A stretch of DNA of 60,018 nucleotides from Bacteroidota bacterium (GCA_023394415.1 JAEXAR010000032.1:1-60018), one strand, 5' to 3'; counted from the stretch's first letter, positions 24,153-33,509 are shown. The notes: generated from the sequence alone by a model not told the origin. A program made the numbers and translations.

Positions 24153-25655
24153 TCAGTTTGTTTTAAATTTTTCCAAAAAATCTCCAATCTTCCTGTCGTT
24201 TGCCAACCTTGGAATTTTGTTCTGTCCGCCAAATTTCCCTTCCGATTTAGCATATTCTTGAAAGGCATTTTTCTTCAGTTTGGTAATGATGAGAGGTTGA
24301 AGCACATTTCCTGATATTAAATCATCATAGTAAGTATTGCGTTGACGCATTTCATCATCCAGATTTTTTTTGAAGGCATCTAAATTTTCAGGTTCTTTTT
24401 CAAATTCTATAAACCATTCGTGATAAGGCAAACCTTCTGTTGGATTTACTTGTGGTGCAAGATGAAACTCTGTAATCTGGGCAGGAAACTTTTCTACGGT
24501 CGCTTTCATTGCATCTTCTACTTCAAAAGCAATAACGTGTTCTCCAAACGCGGAGGTGAAATGTTTGGTGCGTCCGGAAACCAAAATGCGGTGCGGATTT
24601 TTAGAGATAAATCTTACTACATCACCGATTGAATAAGACCAAAGCCCTGAATTAGTCGTTAAAATCAGTGCATAATCTTTGTTGAGTTCAACGTCTTTTA
24701 ATGTCAAACGTTTTGCATCGGGTTTTCCGTAAGATTCCAAAGGAATAAATTCATAAAAAATGCCGTGATTGGTAAGTAAAAGCAGCCCATCTTTAGTATA
24801 ATCATCCTGAAAAGCAAAAAATCCTTCACTCGCAGGAAATGTTTGAATGGTGTCTATTGGTTTCCCAAGCAGTTCGTTCATTTTTTCTCTATAAGGCTCG
24901 AAATTTACACCTCCAGTTACAATGAGTTGCAAGTTTGGGAACAGCTCTGTTATTTTTTTTCCGTTGCGTTCAATCAGTTTTTCGAAATACATAATCAACC
25001 AAGGCGGAATTCCGGAAATTAAAGTCATATTCTCCTTTTCGGTTTCCTTTACTATTTCGTCCACTTTTGTTTCCCAATCTTCGATGAGGTTGGTTTTAAG
25101 ACTTGGCAGACGGTTTTTTTGTAAATAGTTTGGGATGTGGTGCGCTACAATTCCCGAAAGCCTTCCGGTTTTAATGCCATTTACTTCTTCCAGTTCCGGA
25201 CTTCCCTGCAGGAAAATCATTTTTCCGGTTACAAAGTTGGCATTCCCTTTTTGGTTAATATAATGAAAAAGAGCACTTTGCGCTGCGGCAATTTGATAAG
25301 GCATGCCTTCTTTAGAGATGGGAATGTATTTGGAACCGGAAGTTGTGCCGGAAGTTTTAGCAAAATATTCCGGAGTATCAGTCCAAAGGATATGACGCTG
25401 TCCTTTTTTTACTTTTTCGATGTAATGTTTTATGTCTTCGTAATCTGCTACAGGAACTCTTTTTTGGTAATCTTCAACCGATTTTATTTCCTCGAAAAGG
25501 TGTTCCCTACCAAAAAGAGTTTTTTCGGCAGTTTTTACCAATGACAAAAGAAGTTGTTCCTGATCTCGAACGGCATTTACTTTATAATCATTCGTTTTGG
25601 AAACGTGATTTTTAGCCCAAATTTTAGCGGCAATTTTTTTCAGAAGATTCAGCAT
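24153..25655 (-). CDS. GH3 family (acyl-adenylate / auxin-responsive-like) protein
   Basis: GH3 enzymes of plants adenylate carboxylic acids and join them to amino acids. Bacterial members are widespread in Bacteroidota, with no settled role. The ATG at 25655 gives 500 residues. The in-frame start at 25715 is rejected because a TAnnTTTG box lies between the two. The adenylation motif AKTSGTTSGSKYIP is at residues 99-112, VTGGVNFEPY and FPASEGFFAFQ are in the core, and LWSYSIGDVVRF with VSGRTKHF marks the hinge. It stands alone between sugE and the divergent mfd. Confidence 0.86.
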   Translation of the reverse strand: MLNLLKKIAAKIWAKNHVSKTNDYKVNAVRDQEQLLLSLVKTAEKTLFGREHLFEEIKSVEDYQKRVPVADYEDIKHYIEKVKKGQRHILWTDTPEYFAKTSGTTSGSKYIPISKEGMPYQIAAAQSALFHYINQKGNANFVTGKMIFLQGSPELEEVNGIKTGRLSGIVAHHIPNYLQKNRLPSLKTNLIEDWETKVDEIVKETEKENMTLISGIPPWLIMYFEKLIERNGKKITELFPNLQLIVTGGVNFEPYREKMNELLGKPIDTIQTFPASEGFFAFQDDYTKDGLLLLTNHGIFYEFIPLESYGKPDAKRLTLKDVELNKDYALILTTNSGLWSYSIGDVVRFISKNPHRILVSGRTKHFTSAFGEHVIAFEVEDAMKATVEKFPAQITEFHLAPQVNPTEGLPYHEWFIEFEKEPENLDAFKKNLDDEMRQRNTYYDDLISGNVLQPLIITKLKKNAFQEYAKSEGKFGGQNKIPRLANDRKIGDFLEKFKTN

Positions 25656-25658
25656 ACG

Positions 25659-25666
25659 CAAATGTA
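25659..25666 (-). promoter_or_regulatory. TAnnTTTG box 3 bases before the GH3 start
   Basis: TACATTTG, then CGT, then the ATG at 25655 on the minus strand. It supports the short start and predicts a transcript with essentially no leader. Confidence 0.55.
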
Positions 25667-25683
25667 TAAAATTGAAATAAAAA

Positions 25684-25705
25684 ACTTCGCCTTGTGAGGC
25701 GAAGT
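25684..25705 (-). terminator. Orphan hairpin between GH3 and mfd
   Basis: A perfect 9-bp stem ACTTCGCCT/AGGCGAAGT with a 4-base loop. On the minus strand it is followed by a run of T, giving terminator shape. It lies upstream of the GH3 promoter box, and I see no minus-strand gene that would need it. The 270-base gap to mfd otherwise holds only the mfd promoter and leader. Confidence 0.6.
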
Positions 25706-25855
25706 CGAGAGTCATTTATTAACTTAAAATACTTGTTTAGCATTTGGTTATAAAAATATTTGCAAATTGCGTGCTATAAGTTGTTGTTTTAGATAACTTT
25801 AACACATTTATGATGAATTTAATAATTGGAAAAATTATCTTAAAATCTTTAATTG

Positions 25856-25863
25856 TATTTTTG
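25856..25863 (+). promoter_or_regulatory. TAnnTTTG box for mfd
   Basis: TATTTTTG followed by CATC predicts a start near 25870, giving a leader of about 55 bases before the mfd ATG. A hairpin with arms ACGGTTCCGG and CCCGAAACCGT (one mismatch) lies in this leader at about 25873-25899, followed by a T-rich stretch. Confidence 0.5.
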
Positions 25864-25925
25864 CATCGCAGAACGGTTCCGGAGAAATCCCGAAACCGTG
25901 TTTCTGTTTTGTATAAAATGATTAA

Positions 25926-28900
25926 ATGCAGTTAAAATCCATCAGTGAAACCTTGTTACCCGATCTTCTAAAAAAGAATTTCGGGCAGGAAATATTTAGT
26001 GAACTTGAAAAAAATCAATGGGTTTCCATAAAAGGTTTTGCAGGTTCCGCACCATCAGTTTTTGTAGCAGAACTCTTTTTAATTCAAAAAAAGACGATTC
26101 TTTTCCTTTTGAATGATAAGGAAGAAAGTTTGTATGCCACTTCAGAGCTGGAGGAACTTTTGGGAAAAGAGAATGTACTTTATTTTCCGCCTTCGCATTT
26201 GGAGCCTTATCAGATTGAGAAAGTGCAAAATGCCAATCTGGTTTTAAGAACTGAAGTTCTGAACCGTTTGAATTCCGAAACAAAACCAAAAGTAATTGTA
26301 GCACCTTACGCTGCATTGAGTGAAAAAGTTTTGAAGAAAGAAGATTTCAAGGCTATATCTCATAATATTAAAGTGGGAGATACTTTGGATTTTGATTTTG
26401 TTGATGAGCTTTTAACCCATTATCACTTCAACCAGACCGATTTTGTTTCGGAACCCGGCGAATTTTCTGTAAGAGGAGGAATTGTGGATGTTTTCTCTTA
26501 TTCTAATGAAGAACCTTACCGAATCACCTTTTTCGGAAGCGAAGTAGAAAGCATTAAAACGTTTGACATAGAAACCCAACTTTCAAAATCTAAAATTGAT
26601 AAGTTTCAGTTGGTTTCTAATATGAATTTTACTGTTTCAGGTTCTAAAGTTCCTTTTTTTGATTTGCTTAAAAATGACAGTGTTATTGTTTCAAAAAACG
26701 CTTATTTAGGAGAAAAATATATCCGAGAATATTATGGAAAAGCGGAAGAAAATTTCGAAAAATTAAGCAAAGAACTAAAACATCAATCACCGGAAGAATT
26801 GTTTATCACGGAAGAAATTCTTTCACAGAATCTTAAAAAGTTTAAGTTAGTTGATTTCACATCACAATCACTACCAGATTCTGTTCATAATGATAATGCG
26901 AAAAACTTGGTATTCAACCAAACTTCGCAGCCCAGCTTTCACAAAAATTTCGAGCTGCTTGCAGAAGATTTAAAAAACAAAAAAACAGAAGGTTACGAAA
27001 CCTGGATTTCCTTTTCTTCTGAAAAACAAAAAGAAAGACTGGAAAGTATCCTCGAAGAAATTAACCACGAGAATGATTTTAAGTCTTTCAAATCCGAATT
27101 GCACGAAGGCTTTGTAGATGCTCACCTAAAAATTTCGGTTTACACCGATCATCAGATCTTTGACCGCTATCAAAGGTTTCAAGCCAAAAATGCATTTGCA
27201 AAATCGGAACAACTTACTCTTAAAGACTTAATGTCACTTAAAATTGGCGATTATATCACGCATATCGACCACGGTATTGGGAAATTTATGGGTTTGGTGA
27301 AGGTCAACAATGACGGAAAAGTGCAGGAATGTTTTAAGTTGGTTTATAAAAATCAGGATTTGCTGTATGTTTCCATCCATTCACTTCATAAAATCTCAAA
27401 ATATACAGGTCCTGATGGTAAGGAGATCATGCTTTCAAAATTGGGTTCTCCTGCATGGAAATCTTTAAAACAAAAAACTAAAGCGAAAGTAAAACAGATC
27501 GCCTTCGATTTGATAAAACTTTATGCCCAAAGAAAAACGGCAAAAGGATTTGCTTTTACTCCAGATTCATACCTTCAAAACGAATTGGAAGCGAGCTTCA
27601 TTTACGAAGATACACCGGATCAGGAAAAAGCAACAGTGGATGTAAAAAAAGATATGGAAGCGCAAACCGTTATGGATAGATTGGTTTGTGGTGATGTTGG
27701 TTTCGGGAAAACAGAAGTTGCGATTCGTGCAGCCTTCAAAGCGGCAACAGACGGAAAACAGGTAGCGGTTTTGGTTCCCACCACTATTTTGGCATTTCAA
27801 CATTACCGTTCTTTTAGAGAAAGGCTAAAAGATTTTCCGGTGAATATATCTTATCTCAACCGTTTCCGTTCTGCAAAACAAAAATCTGAAACCAAAGACG
27901 GTCTCAAAAATGGGACAATAGACATCGTTATCGGAACACATCAGCTGGTAGGAAAAGACATTGAGTTCAAAGATTTAGGACTTTTAATCATTGATGAAGA
28001 GCATAAATTTGGCGTTAATGTAAAAGACAAACTCAAAACGCTGAAAAATAATATTGATACACTAACCCTCACCGCAACACCTATCCCGAGAACTTTACAG
28101 TTTTCGCTAATGGCAGCAAGAGATTTATCGGTGATTAAAACGCCTCCGCCAAATCGACAACCAGTTGATACGCAAGTGATTGGTTTTAATGAAGAAATTA
28201 TTCGTGATGCAGTGTCTTATGAGCTTCAGCGTGACGGACAAGTATATTTCATCAATAATAGAATTGAAAACCTGAAAGATATTGCAGGGTTAATTCAACG
28301 TTTGGTTCCTGATGCGAGAGTAATTACAGGTCACGGACAAATGGAAGGTAAACAACTGGAGCAAAATGTTTTGGATTTTATGGAAGGGAAATACGATGTT
28401 TTGGTTTCTACAACGATTGTAGAAAGCGGTGTAGATGTTCCGAATGCGAACACTATCTTCATTAATGATGCACAGAAATTTGGAATGGCAGATTTGCACC
28501 AAATGCGTGGAAGAGTAGGACGTAGCAACCGAAAAGCATTTTGCTATCTCATTACGCCACCTTACGATATGATGACTTCTGATGCCAGAAAACGTTTGGA
28601 AGCAATTGAGCAGTTTTCGGATTTGGGCAGTGGTTTTCAGATAGCCATGAAGGATTTGGAAATTCGCGGTGCAGGTGATTTGTTGGGTGCTGAACAGAGT
28701 GGCTTTATTAATGAAATGGGTTTTGAAACCTACCAGAAAATTATGCAGGAAGCATTGGAAGAACTCCAAAACGATGAAGAATTTGAAAACCTTTTTGAAA
28801 ACGAGGAAGAACGTAAAAAGCTCATCAATACGACAAAAGAAGTGAATATCGATACAGATATGGAACTGATGCTGCCTGATTCTTATGTTCAAAGTAGCGA

Positions 28901-29300
28901 AGAACGATTAATGCTTTACCAAAAACTCGCTGAACTTCCTAACAAAGCTGAACTTCAAAGATTTGAAAGTGAATTGATAGATCGTTTCGGAAATTTACCG
29001 CAAGAAGCCAAAAATCTCTTAAAGTCTGTTGAATTAAAATGGCTTGCTGCGGATATAGGGTTTGAAAAAATTGTGGTAAAAAGCGGAATTTTCCTTGGAT
29101 ACTTCCCTTCAAATCCGCAAGATAAATTTTTTTCCAGCGAAAAATTCAGACATATGATAACCTATTTGACTTCAAATCCTGCTGAAGCGACTTTGAAAGA
29201 AAAGCATTCTAAAGAAGGGAACCAATTGATGATGCGCAAGGAAAATGTAAAAAATGTAGATAAGGTAACGGATGTTTTAGAAAGAATTTTAGGGAAATAA
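25926..29300 (+). CDS. mfd: Transcription-repair coupling factor
   Basis: Mfd removes stalled RNA polymerase and recruits the UvrABC excision machinery. The 1124-residue order is normal. There is a UvrB-like N-terminal part (to about 350), the RNA-polymerase-interacting CarD-like domain starting at about residue 437 (GDYITHIDHGIGKFMGL), and a helicase core with Walker A GDVGFGKTE near 590, DEEH near 688 and motif VI QMRGRVGRS near 863. A C-terminal TRCF domain follows. A hairpin lies in the mRNA leader. pth follows 61 bases later on the same strand. Confidence 0.97.
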   Translation: MQLKSISETLLPDLLKKNFGQEIFSELEKNQWVSIKGFAGSAPSVFVAELFLIQKKTILFLLNDKEESLYATSELEELLGKENVLYFPPSHLEPYQIEKVQNANLVLRTEVLNRLNSETKPKVIVAPYAALSEKVLKKEDFKAISHNIKVGDTLDFDFVDELLTHYHFNQTDFVSEPGEFSVRGGIVDVFSYSNEEPYRITFFGSEVESIKTFDIETQLSKSKIDKFQLVSNMNFTVSGSKVPFFDLLKNDSVIVSKNAYLGEKYIREYYGKAEENFEKLSKELKHQSPEELFITEEILSQNLKKFKLVDFTSQSLPDSVHNDNAKNLVFNQTSQPSFHKNFELLAEDLKNKKTEGYETWISFSSEKQKERLESILEEINHENDFKSFKSELHEGFVDAHLKISVYTDHQIFDRYQRFQAKNAFAKSEQLTLKDLMSLKIGDYITHIDHGIGKFMGLVKVNNDGKVQECFKLVYKNQDLLYVSIHSLHKISKYTGPDGKEIMLSKLGSPAWKSLKQKTKAKVKQIAFDLIKLYAQRKTAKGFAFTPDSYLQNELEASFIYEDTPDQEKATVDVKKDMEAQTVMDRLVCGDVGFGKTEVAIRAAFKAATDGKQVAVLVPTTILAFQHYRSFRERLKDFPVNISYLNRFRSAKQKSETKDGLKNGTIDIVIGTHQLVGKDIEFKDLGLLIIDEEHKFGVNVKDKLKTLKNNIDTLTLTATPIPRTLQFSLMAARDLSVIKTPPPNRQPVDTQVIGFNEEIIRDAVSYELQRDGQVYFINNRIENLKDIAGLIQRLVPDARVITGHGQMEGKQLEQNVLDFMEGKYDVLVSTTIVESGVDVPNANTIFINDAQKFGMADLHQMRGRVGRSNRKAFCYLITPPYDMMTSDARKRLEAIEQFSDLGSGFQIAMKDLEIRGAGDLLGAEQSGFINEMGFETYQKIMQEALEELQNDEEFENLFENEEERKKLINTTKEVNIDTDMELMLPDSYVQSSEERLMLYQKLAELPNKAELQRFESELIDRFGNLPQEAKNLLKSVELKWLAADIGFEKIVVKSGIFLGYFPSNPQDKFFSSEKFRHMITYLTSNPAEATLKEKHSKEGNQLMMRKENVKNVDKVTDVLERILGK

Positions 29301-29361
29301 ATTTAAAACCATATTTTTGTTATTATCAGTTTTAACTATTAACTATTAATTTCAGCTAAAC

Positions 29362-29925
29362 GTGAAATACCTCATCATCGGTCTCGGAAACAAAGGCGAA
29401 GAATATGCAGAAACCCGCCACAACATTGGTTTTAAAGTAGCCGAAAAAATTGCTGAAACAATTGAAGCTCCTTTTAAATCAACCAATTTTGGTTGGCTTG
29501 CTGAAGGCAAATATAAAGGCCGTAAAGTGTTGATTTTGAAACCGGATACTTATATGAATCTTTCCGGAAAAGCTATAAAATTCTGGGTGCAAAAAGAAAA
29601 TATTCCGCTCGATAATATTATGGTCATTACGGATGATTTGGCTTTGCCTTTCGGAACTTTAAGAATGAAAATGAAAGGTTCTGATGCTGGACATAACGGA
29701 CTAAAAAGCATCCAGGAAGAGCTGCAAACTCAGAATTATCCACGTTTAAGATTTGGGATTTCAGCAGAGTTTTCGGAAGGAAGACAGGTAGATTATGTTT
29801 TGGGAACTTGGAACGAGGAAGAAAAAGAAAAACTTTCAGAGAGAATCGAAAAGTTTTCAAAGGCGTGTCTATCATTCGTTTTTGCAGGAATACAAAATAC
29901 GATGACGGCTTTTAACGGGAAGTAA
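29362..29925 (+). CDS. pth: Peptidyl-tRNA hydrolase
   Basis: The enzyme releases tRNA from stalled peptidyl-tRNA. The 187-residue protein starts with GTG at 29362, because KYLIIGLGNKGEEYAETRHN is the exact family N-terminus. The catalytic His is in RHNIGF, with NTYMNLSG-like PDTYMNLSG, the DDLALPFG segment and GHNGLKSI following. It probably shares the mfd transcript. A shared bidirectional terminator separates it from the convergent carbonic anhydrase gene. Confidence 0.96.
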   Translation: MKYLIIGLGNKGEEYAETRHNIGFKVAEKIAETIEAPFKSTNFGWLAEGKYKGRKVLILKPDTYMNLSGKAIKFWVQKENIPLDNIMVITDDLALPFGTLRMKMKGSDAGHNGLKSIQEELQTQNYPRLRFGISAEFSEGRQVDYVLGTWNEEEKEKLSERIEKFSKACLSFVFAGIQNTMTAFNGK

Positions 29926-29954
29926 AAAGCCCTGCAAATTGCAGAGCCTTTTGA
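29924..29954. terminator. Bidirectional terminator between pth and carbonic anhydrase
   Basis: The imperfect stem AAAAGCCCTGCAA/TTGCAGAGCCTTTT has A and T runs on both sides and lies between two convergent genes. Confidence 0.75.
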
Positions 29955-29980
29955 AATATTTAATTAGGAAATGAATTGTT

Positions 29981-30616
29981 TTATATCCAACTTACAACAC
30001 CACTTTCAACATCATAATTGGCGCCTACAATCAAAATTTTGCCTTCTTTTTCCAAATTCCTTAGGGTGGAACTTTGGTGTCTAATACCTTCTATCGTTTG
30101 TTTTACATTATGATGATTCAAACGTTCCAAAAGCGAGTCGTTTGCAGAACTTCTCTCTTCATTTGGTTCTAAAATATCGTTAATAATAGGATCAAAATGG
30201 TAAATCAAATGGTTAAGATTATCCATTCCTAAATCTTGAATTTTTGCAGCATCAAGCCCACCTTTTAAAGCGCCACATTTGGTGTGTCCTAAAACCACAA
30301 TTAATTTGGAGCCGGCAACATTACAGGCAAATTCCATAGAGCCTAAAATATCTTGGTTGGCAAAATTTCCGGCAATTCTGATGCTGAAAATATCACCCAA
30401 GCCTTGGTCGAAAATCAACTCAGCAGAAGTTCGGCTGTCGATACAACTTAAAATTGTTGCAAAAGGCCATTGTCCTTCTCTGGTATCGTTCACCTGTTCA
30501 AGAAGATTGCGATTTACTTTTAAATTTTTTACAAATCTTTCGTTTCCTTCTTTTAAAAACTGAAGGGCTTTTTCCGGTGTTATAGTAGCTTGTGTTTCTA
30601 AAGTATGTGCTTTCAT
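29981..30616 (-). CDS. Beta-class carbonic anhydrase (copy 1)
   Basis: A zinc enzyme that interconverts CO2 and bicarbonate. The 211-residue protein has the zinc and active-site pattern CIDSR at residues 58-62 (Cys58, Asp60, Arg62) and HTKC at 111-114 (His111, Cys114). The ATG at 30616 gives the expected N-terminal helix. The SulP transporter gene lies 68 bases upstream on the same strand, which suggests bicarbonate transport coupled to hydration. It is only distantly similar to the second beta-carbonic anhydrase at 32812. Confidence 0.93.
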   Translation of the reverse strand: MKAHTLETQATITPEKALQFLKEGNERFVKNLKVNRNLLEQVNDTREGQWPFATILSCIDSRTSAELIFDQGLGDIFSIRIAGNFANQDILGSMEFACNVAGSKLIVVLGHTKCGALKGGLDAAKIQDLGMDNLNHLIYHFDPIINDILEPNEERSSANDSLLERLNHHNVKQTIEGIRHQSSTLRNLEKEGKILIVGANYDVESGVVSWI

Positions 30617-30684
30617 AATTTTTATGATTGATAAATTTGTTAATAATTTTTTTAATTTTTAAGTGACTTATTAAAATTGGACTT

Positions 30685-32274
30685 CTAAATAACTCTTCTG
30701 TGCGTAATAAATATATGCGAATGTTGATCTTGTGCGTAATCTCTATAGGTTGTCCTAAAGCCTTTTAGTTGCACATCAATATCATCTTCTTTTGCTCTTA
30801 CATTGGCAAAATCTGAGATCAGTTCGATAATGTCATCCGAGATGTAAGAGGTCTTGTTGGCATTGATGATAATCTTAGAGTTAGGCTTTACATTTTTCAA
30901 AGTTTTTTTGATGGCAGCTTTGTTTAGGAAGGATACTTCTTCAGCCAAATCAATTGTGATTTCGTCAGCATCTTCCAACTCTTCGCGGCTTAAGTAATAA
31001 GCTCTTTTCATGTTTCCTAATAGAAGAAAAATAATGCTGATAACCAATCCCAGAGCCACGCCTTTTAATAAATCTAAAGCGACTACCGCAATTACAGTTG
31101 CAATAAATGGAATAAACTGATATCTTCCTTTGGCTAAAAAGTGCTTCAGTTTGGCAGGGCTTGCAAGTTTGTAACCTACCATTAAAAGTACTGCAGCCAG
31201 AGTTGCTAAAGGAATTTTGTTGAGCAAAAAGGGAATGGTAATTACGCAAACCAATAATAAAACGCCATGAATGATTGCAGATAATTTACTTGTTGCACCT
31301 GCATTTGCGTTTGCAGAGGTTCTTACCACTACCGAAGTCATCGGTAAACCTCCAATAGCAGAAGAAATGAGATTTCCAATTCCTTGAGCTTTCAATTCAA
31401 GATTGGTATCGGTAATTCTTTTGTGGGTATCCATTCTATCGGCAGCTTCAATACAAAGCAGTGTTTCAATAGAAGCAACTACAGCAATCGTAGCTCCTAA
31501 AATCCAAACTTTTGCGTTAAGGAATCCTGAAAAATCAGGAAAAGTGATTAAATTTTTAAAATCTTCTGCTGTTTGAGGAACCGGAAGTGTAACCAAATGT
31601 TCATTAGCGATCCCTAATGATGTCCCTTTGAAAATTTCATTAAAAACAATTCCTAAAATTACAGCAACTAAAGCTCCAGGCAACATTTTCATCTTTTTTA
31701 AAGAAGGAATTTTATCCCAAAGAATAAGAATTGCTAACGAAATAACGGTCACCAAGATTGCACCTGGAGAAATTGCTCCCATTAAATCTGAAAAATACTG
31801 TTGAAGATTAAATCCGTCAAAAATTTTAAGATTACCTTGGAAATCCTTATCGTATCCCAAAGCGTGAGGGATTTGTTTTAAAATGATGATGACACCAATT
31901 CCTGCAAGCATTCCTTCGATAACGTTGTTGGGGAAATAATTGGAAATACTTCCGGCTTTTGCAAAACCTAATCCCAATTGTATCAGTCCTGCGATTAATC
32001 CTGCTGCGAGAAAAAGTTCAAAACTTCCCAAGTCTGTAATTCCACCTAAAACGATGGCAGCTAAACCTGCTGCAGGTCCTGATACGGAAATTTGAGAATT
32101 ACTCATTAATCCGATGACAATACCACCGATAATTCCTGCAATAATTCCTGATAAAGGTGGTGCTCCTGATGCTAAAGCAATTCCTAAACACAGCGGAAGT
32201 GCTACTAAAAATACGACGATACCTGATGGAAAATTCTCTTTAATGCCACCCATTAAGCTTTTTGCTTTTTTCAT
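30685..32274 (-). CDS. SulP-family inorganic anion (probably bicarbonate) transporter
   Basis: A 529-residue membrane protein with about 10-14 hydrophobic segments and a C-terminal STAS-like domain (from about 440: DEITIDLAEEVSFLNKAAIKKTL). The N-terminal VALPLCLGIALASGAPPLSGIIAGIIGGIVIG is the SulP signature region. Close linkage to two beta-carbonic anhydrases suggests bicarbonate, in the manner of BicA, rather than sulfate. Substrate choice cannot be read from the sequence. A short inverted repeat lies at 32301-32321 before it. Confidence 0.9.
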   Translation of the reverse strand: MKKAKSLMGGIKENFPSGIVVFLVALPLCLGIALASGAPPLSGIIAGIIGGIVIGLMSNSQISVSGPAAGLAAIVLGGITDLGSFELFLAAGLIAGLIQLGLGFAKAGSISNYFPNNVIEGMLAGIGVIIILKQIPHALGYDKDFQGNLKIFDGFNLQQYFSDLMGAISPGAILVTVISLAILILWDKIPSLKKMKMLPGALVAVILGIVFNEIFKGTSLGIANEHLVTLPVPQTAEDFKNLITFPDFSGFLNAKVWILGATIAVVASIETLLCIEAADRMDTHKRITDTNLELKAQGIGNLISSAIGGLPMTSVVVRTSANANAGATSKLSAIIHGVLLLVCVITIPFLLNKIPLATLAAVLLMVGYKLASPAKLKHFLAKGRYQFIPFIATVIAVVALDLLKGVALGLVISIIFLLLGNMKRAYYLSREELEDADEITIDLAEEVSFLNKAAIKKTLKNVKPNSKIIINANKTSYISDDIIELISDFANVRAKEDDIDVQLKGFRTTYRDYAQDQHSHIFITHRRVI

Positions 32275-32300
32275 TTTGTGAAAAATATGTTGATTAGATG

Positions 32301-32321
32301 ATCCGACAAACCATGCCGGAT
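32301..32321. promoter_or_regulatory. Short inverted repeat upstream of the SulP gene
   Basis: ATCCGACA and TGCCGGAT form an 8-bp dyad with one mismatch around AACCA, 27 bases before the SulP start. It could be an operator or a leader hairpin. There is no supporting T run for a terminator. Confidence 0.3.
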
Positions 32322-32405
32322 TGATTGAATATTAATTTTTAAAATAAGTAGATAGCATCTTAACTAAATTTAGAAAGACACAATTATCCTGTTAAATCCT
32401 AAAAA

Positions 32406-32705
32406 TTAAGCTTCAGGTGGCGGAGAAAATATAGAAAGATAAGGCGATAGATGAATGTTTTCATCTTGTAAAACAAAGGCCTTTCTGTAAGAATTAGATT
32501 CGAAAAATTTAATAAAATCGTGAACGTTTAAAGTTTTCGGAATTGTTTTTTCGTAAACGATAAGTGATGTAGAAGAGTGATTTTCTTCTTCCGAAACAAT
32601 CATATTGGTTTGTGGTATATCAAAGTTGAAAACCTCAGCAATGCATGGTAAAGCCGTGAAGTTTACAAAGATAATTAAAACCAATATGTTCCAGAATTTT
32701 TTCAC
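32406..32705 (-). CDS. Small exported protein of unknown function
   Basis: The open frame extends up to 32756, but a promoter box at 32727-32734 lies within it, so the GTG at 32705 (MKKFWNILVLIIF) is chosen. That gives 99 residues with a signal peptide ending near LPCIAE. The mature part is short and ends in the proline-rich IFSPPPEA. I do not recognise a family. It lies between a carbonic anhydrase gene and the SulP transporter gene on the same strand, so a role in anion or CO2 handling is possible but unsupported. Confidence 0.55.
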   Translation of the reverse strand: MKKFWNILVLIIFVNFTALPCIAEVFNFDIPQTNMIVSEEENHSSTSLIVYEKTIPKTLNVHDFIKFFESNSYRKAFVLQDENIHLSPYLSIFSPPPEA

Positions 32706-32726
32706 AATTTTTTTAAGATTGGTATG

Positions 32727-32734
32727 CAAAAATA
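32727..32734 (-). promoter_or_regulatory. TAnnTTTG box for the small exported protein
   Basis: TATTTTTG followed by CATACC on the minus strand, 21 bases before the GTG at 32705. Confidence 0.5.
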
Positions 32735-32811
32735 AAAATTGAAAGGAAGAAACCAAAATAAATTATAGATCTTTTCTAAACATTAACAAATTTTAATATC
32801 CAAAATCTATT

Positions 32812-33492
32812 TTACATCAAATTTCTGTTCTTTTTCCTGCTCATAACCCAAGGAGAATTGGTGAGGTCGTAAACCTTTTGTATATCAGAGAGAATTTCTT
32901 CAAAATCAATATCAAGATCGATTAATTTTCCTGTTTTCATATCGAAAACCCAGCCGTGAACTATAGGATAATCATCTACAATATACCGTTCCTGTACGCA
33001 GGCCATTTTAATAATATTAATGCATTGTTCCTGCACGTTAAGCTCTACAAGTCGGTTGTAACGTTGGTGATTACATTCAATGGCATCCAGTTCTTTCTGG
33101 TGAATTCTGTAAACATCACGAATTAGCCGAAGCCATGGGTTCAAAAGTCCCAAATCTTCAGGGCTCATTGCAGCTTTTACACCACCACAACCATAATGTC
33201 CGCAAACAATAATGTGTTTTACTTTTAGATGTTCCACAGCATATTGCACTACAGCAGTTGAATTCATATCCAAAGTATTTACAATATTAGCGATATTGCG
33301 ATGTACGAAGACCTCTCCGGGTTTTAGCCCCATCAGTTCTTCTGCTGTAGCACGACTGTCGGAGCAACCGATATAAAGGTATTCAGGGCTTTGTCCGGCT
33401 GCCAATTTTTCGAAGAAGTTGGCGTCTTTTCCTAATTTTTCTTCAATCCATTTTTTATTATTCTCGAAGATGGCTTCGTATGATTTGCTCAT
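32812..33492 (-). CDS. Beta-class carbonic anhydrase (copy 2)
   Basis: A second zinc beta-carbonic anhydrase. The frame is open from 33615, but the ATG at 33492 (MSKSYEAIFENNKKW) matches the family start and follows a promoter box by 17 bases, giving 226 residues. The zinc and active-site residues are in CSDSR at 43-47 and HYGC at 99-102, and the VFVHRNIANIV segment is typical of the Can-type group. Its neighbours are the small exported protein, SulP and copy 1, all on the same strand. Confidence 0.94.
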   Translation of the reverse strand: MSKSYEAIFENNKKWIEEKLGKDANFFEKLAAGQSPEYLYIGCSDSRATAEELMGLKPGEVFVHRNIANIVNTLDMNSTAVVQYAVEHLKVKHIIVCGHYGCGGVKAAMSPEDLGLLNPWLRLIRDVYRIHQKELDAIECNHQRYNRLVELNVQEQCINIIKMACVQERYIVDDYPIVHGWVFDMKTGKLIDLDIDFEEILSDIQKVYDLTNSPWVMSRKKNRNLM

Positions 33493-33509
33493 ATTTCTAC
33501 TTTTGATTA

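Noticed and set aside
28290..28892. A 200-codon open frame antisense to mfd
   Set aside because: It lies wholly inside the conserved helicase core of mfd on the other strand. It has a biased composition and no recognisable domain, so it is a shadow of the mfd frame.
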